From assembly GCA_013152215.1 (NCBI GenBank), contig JAADGT010000171.1:1-9671 (forward strand): a DNA stretch of 9,671 nt, written 5' to 3'. The translations under genes were made by a program, and so were the position numbers. Positions 5,333-9,671 of the stretch are shown here, piece by piece. The notes under the pieces are model-generated. The model was not told the DNA's origin. It was given only the letters and a program-made list of their open reading frames with translations, and ran no database searches. How positions within the stretch are numbered: the first letter of the stretch is position 1; each line of letters opens with the position of its first letter. The DNA is from Deltaproteobacteria bacterium. Lineage in GTDB: Bacteria > Desulfobacterota > Deferrisomatia > Deferrisomatales > Deferrisomataceae.

Positions 5333-7246
5333 ATGGAGCGAAAGGCACCGAAGCGAAGCGCGGACCCCGCCGGCGTGGAGATGCTTGAGATCGCGGAGCA
5401 GGGGAACCTGGACTCCGTGTGGGAGCGCCTGGAGGCCCAGCAGCCCCAGTGCGGCTACGGCCAGCTCGGCACCTGCTGCCGGATCTGCGTGATGGGCCCC
5501 TGCCGGATCGACCCCGTCGGCGAGGGCCCCACCCGGGGGGTGTGCGGGGCCACGGCCGACACCATCGTGGCCCGGAACCTGGCCCGCATGGCCGCGGTGG
5601 GCGCCTCGTCCCACTCGGACCACGGCCGCAAGGTGGCCTTGACCCTGAAGGGGGTGGCCGAGGGCAAGGTGACCGACTACCGGATCACCGACACCGAGAA
5701 GCTCACGGCGGTGGCGGCGAAGCTCGGGATCGCCGTGGAGGGTCGGCCGCTGCCCGAGGTGGCCGGGGACGTGGCCCATGTGGCCCTCGAGTGCTTCGGC
5801 AAGCAGGACGACGAGCCCATCGCGTTCCTCAGGGCGTACATGCCGGCCAAGCGGTTCGAGCGCCTGAAGAAGCTCGAGGACGACCTGCTGGCGTCCACCG
5901 GCGCCAGGTACGGCCTGCTGCCCCGGGGCATCGACCGGGAGTCGGTGGACATCCTCCACCGCACCCACTTCGGGTGCGACGCCGACCCCCTGTCCCTGGT
6001 GCTCCAGTCGGTGCGGTGCTCCCTGGCCGACGGGTGGGGCGGGTCGCTGATCGCCACCGAGCTCCAGGACATCCTGTTCGGCACCCCCCGGGTCAAGACC
6101 GTGCGGGCGAACCTGGGGGTGCTCGAAGAGGACATGGTCAACCTGATCGTCCACGGCCACGAGCCCATCCTCTCGGAGAAGGTGGTGGAGCACGCCCTGT
6201 CGGACGAGATGCAGCAGAAGGCCCGGGACAAGGGGGCCAAGGGGATCAACGTGGCCGGGCTTTGCTGCACCGGCAATGAGGTGCTCATGCGCCAGGGGGT
6301 GAACGTGGCCGGCAACGAGCTCCACAGCGAGCTCGTGATCATGACCGGCGCGGTGGAGGCCATGGTGGTGGACGTCCAGTGCATCTACCCGGCCCTGGCC
6401 GACCTCGCGGCCTGCTACCACACCAAGCTGATCACCACCAGCGAGCAGACCAAGATACCCGGCGCCCTGCACATCCAGTTCGAGGAGCACCGGGCCGACG
6501 AGGTGGCCCGCCGGATCGTGGAGACCGCGATCGACGCGTTCGAGGCCCGCAACCAGGGCCGGGTGTACATCCCGCCCCAGTCCGAGGAGGCCGTGGTGGG
6601 CTTTAGCGTGGAGGAGATCCTCAAGGCCCTGGGCGGCACGGTGGCGCCCCTGGTCAAGGTGATCGCCGACGGCGCGATCAAGGGCGTGGTGGGGATCGTG
6701 GGGTGCAACAACGTGAAGGTCCGCCAGGACGCGTTCCATCGGGAGCTCACCGCCGAGCTGATCGCCCGGGACATCCTGGTGATCGGCACCGGGTGCTGGG
6801 CGATCGCGGCCGCCAAGGCCGGCCTGATGCAGCTCTCCACCCGGGAGCAGGCCGGCCCGGGGCTCAAGGCGGTGTGCGAACAGCTCGGGATCCCGCCGGT
6901 GATCCACATGGGCTCGTGCGTGGACTGCTCCCGGATGCTGGTGTTGGCCGGGGCCCTGGCCGACCACCTGGGGGTGGACGTGGACGCCCTGCCCCTGGTG
7001 GGCTCGGCCCCCGAGTGGACCACCGAGAAGGCCGTGGCCATCGGCACCTACTTCGTGGGAACCGGGGTGCCGGTGCACCTGTGGCCCGTGCCCCCGGTCC
7101 TGGGGAGCCCCGCGGTCACGAAGATCCTCACCGAGGACGCCAAGGGGGTGCTCGGCGGCTACTTCTTCGTGGAGGAGGACCCCAGGGCCGCCGCGGACCG
7201 GATGGAGGCCATCATCGCCGAGAAGCGCGCCGGGCTCGGCCTGTGA
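5333..7246 (+). CDS. cooS: Ni-dependent carbon monoxide dehydrogenase catalytic subunit CooS
   Basis: A 637-residue anaerobic CODH that oxidises CO with water to CO2, two protons and two electrons at a Ni-Fe-S C-cluster. Cluster ligands seen: C40 and C48 (D-cluster, x7 spacing as in Carboxydothermus CODH-II, suggesting a [4Fe-4S] type), and C49, C52, C57 and C71 (B-cluster). C-cluster ligands: the HGHEP histidines (274/276), C311-C312 in CCTGNE, C350, C458 in GCNN, C488 in GTGCW and C529 in GSCVDCSR. Catalytic acid-base residues are also present: SHSDHG (H94, H97) and K566 in EWTTEKA. Length and motifs are complete, so it should be active. GGAGG at 5321-5325 sits seven bases before the ATG. 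A CooF-type ferredoxin gene follows after 14 bases. No acetyl-CoA synthase or CooC nickel chaperone is in the window, so it is a stand-alone respiratory or redox CODH whose maturation factor must lie elsewhere. Confidence 0.97.
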   Translation: MERKAPKRSADPAGVEMLEIAEQGNLDSVWERLEAQQPQCGYGQLGTCCRICVMGPCRIDPVGEGPTRGVCGATADTIVARNLARMAAVGASSHSDHGRKVALTLKGVAEGKVTDYRITDTEKLTAVAAKLGIAVEGRPLPEVAGDVAHVALECFGKQDDEPIAFLRAYMPAKRFERLKKLEDDLLASTGARYGLLPRGIDRESVDILHRTHFGCDADPLSLVLQSVRCSLADGWGGSLIATELQDILFGTPRVKTVRANLGVLEEDMVNLIVHGHEPILSEKVVEHALSDEMQQKARDKGAKGINVAGLCCTGNEVLMRQGVNVAGNELHSELVIMTGAVEAMVVDVQCIYPALADLAACYHTKLITTSEQTKIPGALHIQFEEHRADEVARRIVETAIDAFEARNQGRVYIPPQSEEAVVGFSVEEILKALGGTVAPLVKVIADGAIKGVVGIVGCNNVKVRQDAFHRELTAELIARDILVIGTGCWAIAAAKAGLMQLSTREQAGPGLKAVCEQLGIPPVIHMGSCVDCSRMLVLAGALADHLGVDVDALPLVGSAPEWTTEKAVAIGTYFVGTGVPVHLWPVPPVLGSPAVTKILTEDAKGVLGGYFFVEEDPRAAADRMEAIIAEKRAGLGL

Positions 7247-7260
7247 GCGGGGAGGGAGCC

Positions 7261-7857
7261 ATGCGAAAGATCTTCGTGGACTACACGCGGTGCGTGGCGT
7301 GCAAGGGGTGCGAGATCGCGTGCGCGGTGGAGCACCACCCCAGCAGGAGCCTCGTGGGCCTGGTGGGGGACGCCCGGACCCAGGTCAACGTGCGGGTGCT
7401 CGCCGTGGAGCACGAGGCCTTCCCGGTGTCGTGCCGGCACTGCGACCCGGCCTGGTGCATGGACGCGTGCCCTGCCGGGGCCATCGCGAGGGACCCGGAC
7501 ACCGGCGCCGTGATCCTTGACCCGGCCCGGTGCAAGGCCTGCGGCATGTGCGCCATGGTGTGCCCCTTCGACGCCATCTCGTTCAAGGTGACCCACGCGT
7601 CCCCGGACGGCCGGGAGACCGCGTACAAGTGCGACCTGTGCGTCCACCGGGTCCGGGAGGGCCGACTCCCGGCCTGCGTGGAGGCGTGCCACTCGGGCGC
7701 CCTGGCCTTCCGCGAGCACGCGGAGCTGCGCCGGGACCGGGCGACCCGCAACCTCCGGGAGTACCTGCTCGGGGAGCGCGCCATGCCCGAGACCTTCGCC
7801 CTGTTCCGCGAGCTCCGGCGCAGGGAGTTCGCCCGGCGCAGGGAGCCGGCGCCGTGA
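7261..7857 (+). CDS. cooF: CooF-like four-cluster ferredoxin, electron acceptor of CODH
   Basis: A 198-residue polyferredoxin with sixteen cysteines arranged for four [4Fe-4S] clusters: C11, C14, C17, C21; C58, C61, C66, C70; C91, C94, C97, C101; and C124, C127, C139, C143. The second (CxxCx4CxxxC) and fourth (CxxCx11CxxxC) motifs are typical of the CooF/HycB/DmsB family. There is no signal peptide, so it acts in the cytoplasm. A strongly basic tail (residues 185-195) might help docking. GGAGG at 7251-7255 precedes the ATG by five bases. It lies between cooS and an FAD oxidoreductase, and its TGA overlaps the GTG start of that gene. It should therefore carry CODH electrons to the flavoenzyme. 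Similar ferredoxins serve hydrogenases and formate dehydrogenases, but the position beside cooS supports CooF. Confidence 0.93.
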   Translation: MRKIFVDYTRCVACKGCEIACAVEHHPSRSLVGLVGDARTQVNVRVLAVEHEAFPVSCRHCDPAWCMDACPAGAIARDPDTGAVILDPARCKACGMCAMVCPFDAISFKVTHASPDGRETAYKCDLCVHRVREGRLPACVEACHSGALAFREHAELRRDRATRNLREYLLGERAMPETFALFRELRRREFARRREPAP

Positions 7858-9065
7858 AGGTGGTGACCGTGGGGGCGGGGGTGGCTGCCGCCGAGTTCGT
7901 GGAGACCCTCCGGGCCGAGGGGTTCCGGGGCGAGATCGTGATGATCTCGGCGGAGGGCTTCCCCCCCTACTCCCCGTGCGTGATGCCGTTCTTCCTGGCC
8001 GGCGACCCCCTGGAGACGGCCTACTGGAAGGGAGCCGACTTCTACGACCGCCTCGGGGTGACCCCCCGCCTGGGGGATCCGGTGGTGGAGGTGGAGGACG
8101 GCCGGGTGCGCACCGCGTCCGGCGCCGTGGAGCCGTTCGACCGGCTCCTGTACGCCCCCGGGGCCGCGGACCGGTACCCCGAGCCTGCGTGGCTCGAAGT
8201 CCACGGCGTGTTCGGGTTCAAGACCCTCACGGACCTCACGGCCATCGACCGGCACATCCGGGAGGGACGCGTCCGGCGGGCCGTGGTGTTCGGCGGCGGG
8301 TTCATCGGCACCGACGCGGCCCTGGCCCTGCGGCACCGGGGCCTCGAGGTCACGGTGGTGCACCGGAACAACCGGCTGCTGTCGCGCATGACCGACGAGG
8401 ACGGCGGCAAGTTCGCCACCCGGCTCCTGGCCCGGCGCACCGGCATCGACGTTCGCCTCGAGACCGTGGTCACGGCGGTGAACGCCCGGGACGGGGCGCT
8501 CGCGTCGGTGGACCTGTCGGACGGCACCCGGATCGAGACCCCCCTCCTGGTCGTGGCCACCGGGGTCGCCCCAAACTCGGGTCCCCTCATCGGGGGCGAC
8601 CGGGGTGTGGAGGTGGACGAGGCCCTGCGGTTCGACCCCCGGATCTACGCGGCCGGGGACGTGGCCCTCACCCCCCACGCCGTGGACGGCGTCCCGGGCC
8701 TGTACGCCCTGTTTCCCAACGCCGTGGCGCAGGCCCGGACCGCGGCCCGGCACCTGGTGCGGGGGGAGGGCGCCTACCCGGGCTCGGTCAACGCCAACGT
8801 GCTCCGGAAGCACGTGGACTTCCCGGTGGTCTCGGCCGGCCGGTTCGAGGGCGAGCCGGTCACCTGGCAGGACGACCGGCGGTTCCGGCGGGTGTACCTG
8901 AAGGACGGCCGGATCAACGGGTACCTGCTGGTGGGGGACATGGCCGCGGCCGGGTACCTCCACCGGCTTTACCTGGAGCGGGCCGCGGCGGAGCGGGAGG
9001 TCCCGGGCCTCATCTCCGACACCACGGGCACGAGCTACTACCGGAGGGCCGTGGGCCTGGTGTGA
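7854..9065 (+). CDS. FAD/NAD(P)-dependent oxidoreductase (CODH-associated FNOR)
   Basis: A 403-residue pyridine-nucleotide disulfide oxidoreductase-family flavoprotein. It has an FAD Rossmann motif at the very N-terminus (GAGVAA, 7-12), an NAD(P) Rossmann motif (GGGFIG, 147-152), ATGVAPN (235-241) and the second FAD motif YAAGDV (265-270). SPCVMPFFLAG (40-50) puts C42 where NADH oxidase and CoA-disulfide reductase carry their redox-active cysteine near the flavin. The GTG at 7854 overlaps the upstream TGA in a GTGA arrangement, implying translational coupling, and the FAD motif follows immediately, so no earlier start is credible. Operons of cooS, cooF and such an FNOR occur in other anaerobes and are proposed to reduce NAD(P)+ with CO electrons. 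That role is inferred here from context. Whether NADH or NADPH is formed cannot be told. Confidence 0.92.
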   Translation: MKVVTVGAGVAAAEFVETLRAEGFRGEIVMISAEGFPPYSPCVMPFFLAGDPLETAYWKGADFYDRLGVTPRLGDPVVEVEDGRVRTASGAVEPFDRLLYAPGAADRYPEPAWLEVHGVFGFKTLTDLTAIDRHIREGRVRRAVVFGGGFIGTDAALALRHRGLEVTVVHRNNRLLSRMTDEDGGKFATRLLARRTGIDVRLETVVTAVNARDGALASVDLSDGTRIETPLLVVATGVAPNSGPLIGGDRGVEVDEALRFDPRIYAAGDVALTPHAVDGVPGLYALFPNAVAQARTAARHLVRGEGAYPGSVNANVLRKHVDFPVVSAGRFEGEPVTWQDDRRFRRVYLKDGRINGYLLVGDMAAAGYLHRLYLERAAAEREVPGLISDTTGTSYYRRAVGLV

Positions 9066-9081
9066 AGGCGTCCCAGTAACT

Positions 9082-9115
9082 TCGGTCGTCGGTCACCGGT
9101 CCTCGGTCGTCGGTC
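9082..9115. repeat. 13-bp direct repeat after the CO operon
   Basis: TCGGTCGTCGGTC occurs at 9082-9094 and again at 9103-9115, a 21-base period, and each copy is itself built of TCGGTCG-like units. It lies 17 bases after the stop codon of the flavoenzyme gene. No terminator-like stem with a T-run is seen here. It could be an intergenic repeat family or a simple-sequence expansion. Confidence 0.65.
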
Positions 9116-9671
9116 GGAAACCCGTGGACCCGTCCGAGGTGGCTGGGCCCCTGCAGCTCTGGCGACGATGCCGGTCCCGGGCCGCGGCCGGCCTTCCTCT
9201 GACACTCCTGCCCGAGCGCGATCCCGCCCATCTCCTCTCCCACCACGGCCGGAGTCGGCTCGTAGCGCCGCCGGCCGATTCAGGGCGGGATTCGGCACGG
9301 CACCCCGCCCGCTCCACCGCGGAGCTCCTGGGCGAAGAACGCCTGGGGCGCCTTCGGAGCAGCCGGTCGCAGGCTGCTGGTGCCGGGTGCGCTCCCCCAT
9401 CCTCTCCACCGGCAGCACCTCCTCCACGAATGGGTCCCCCCCATCCAGCCGGCGGGTCCGGGTGTTCCGGTCGGCGAGCCGCTTGGGCGAGTGGGCCTGG
9501 CCTGCCGCCCCGCATACCGGTCGTTGGTGATGCCCAGGTGGAGGCGGGGGCGGCGGTCGGGTCGGCCCCTCGATCGGCGGGGAGAGGGGGGCGGGGGCCG
9601 GCGGGGTCTGGGACCTTTGAGCTCCTTCGACCGAAAGAGGGCTTGGAGTGGGGGTGGGGTTGTGGTAGGTA
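9116..9671. other. Region without a supported gene; possible decayed minus-strand coding sequence
   Basis: No frame on either strand gives a recognisable protein. Several frames stay open, as expected at this GC content, but the translations are low-complexity Arg/Pro/Gly/Ala. On the minus strand, short protein-like pieces appear in different frames: RLHLGITNDRYAGR near 9540-9500 and DPFVEEVLPVERMGE near 9435-9390. These could be fragments of one frameshifted gene, but I cannot name a family. A GC-rich purine tract fills 9575-9610. The last 60 bases are less GC-rich and might belong to the control region of a gene beyond the window. Confidence 0.4.

Noticed and set aside
5099..7078. A 659-residue open frame on the minus strand opposite cooS
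   Set aside because: It is antisense to a complete CooS with all cluster ligands. Its translation is His/Gly/Val-rich with no domain, a shadow expected from high-GC third-position bias.
9082..9115. CRISPR array
   Set aside because: Only two 13-bp copies with an 8-bp gap, themselves internally repetitive. Too short and no spacer-like units.
9168..9530. A 120-residue plus-strand open frame in the right-hand tail
   Set aside because: Arg/Pro/Ser-rich low-complexity translation, no ribosome binding site and no family resemblance.

Overview
The window is very GC-rich DNA with tightly packed genes for redox enzymes. The gene content suggests an anaerobic, probably deltaproteobacterial-grade organism (Desulfobacterota, Deferrisoma/Desulfuromonas-like). 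It includes a monofunctional Ni-CO dehydrogenase with a CooF-type ferredoxin and FAD/NAD oxidoreductase, an HdrD-like Fe-S protein, and a Tat-exported molybdopterin enzyme. This placement is an inference; there is no rRNA or phylogenetic marker to confirm it.

Left part (1-1420): the 3' portion of an HdrD/HdrB-like two-CCG-domain Fe-S protein runs in from the left edge. It is followed by a GcvH-like lipoyl carrier with its own ribosome binding site. The pair may pass electrons or sulfur between a lipoyl arm and a non-cubane Fe-S site, but no substrate is visible.

Middle part (1421-4229): a short minus-strand remnant resembles the C-terminus of an ABC transporter substrate-binding protein and has lost its 5' end. 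Next comes a less GC-extreme leader, then a Tat-exported bis-MGD molybdoenzyme of the polysulfide/thiosulfate reductase type. Its reading frame is broken once near 2559-2578. The break is exactly healed, with the family motif restored, by adding one more copy of a 10-nt sequence present there. A strong rho-independent terminator at 4190-4229 closes this unit.

Right part (4347-9065): a self-contained CO module. A predicted sigma70-type promoter drives a one-component PAS-LytTR regulator of the RcoM (CO-sensing) type. A second predicted promoter, overlapped by a GAACGG direct repeat, drives cooS (Ni-CODH), a four-cluster CooF-like ferredoxin and an FAD/NAD(P) oxidoreductase. The inferred flow is CO to CooS, then CooF, then FNOR and NAD(P)H, with the RcoM-like protein switching the operon on in CO. 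No acetyl-CoA synthase, CooC nickel chaperone or Ech-type hydrogenase is in the window. The regulator keeps the presumed proximal heme histidine of RcoM but appears to lack the methionine that CO displaces in the characterised protein.

Right edge (9066-9671): about 600 bases with no convincing gene, containing a 13-bp direct repeat and possibly decayed minus-strand coding remnants.
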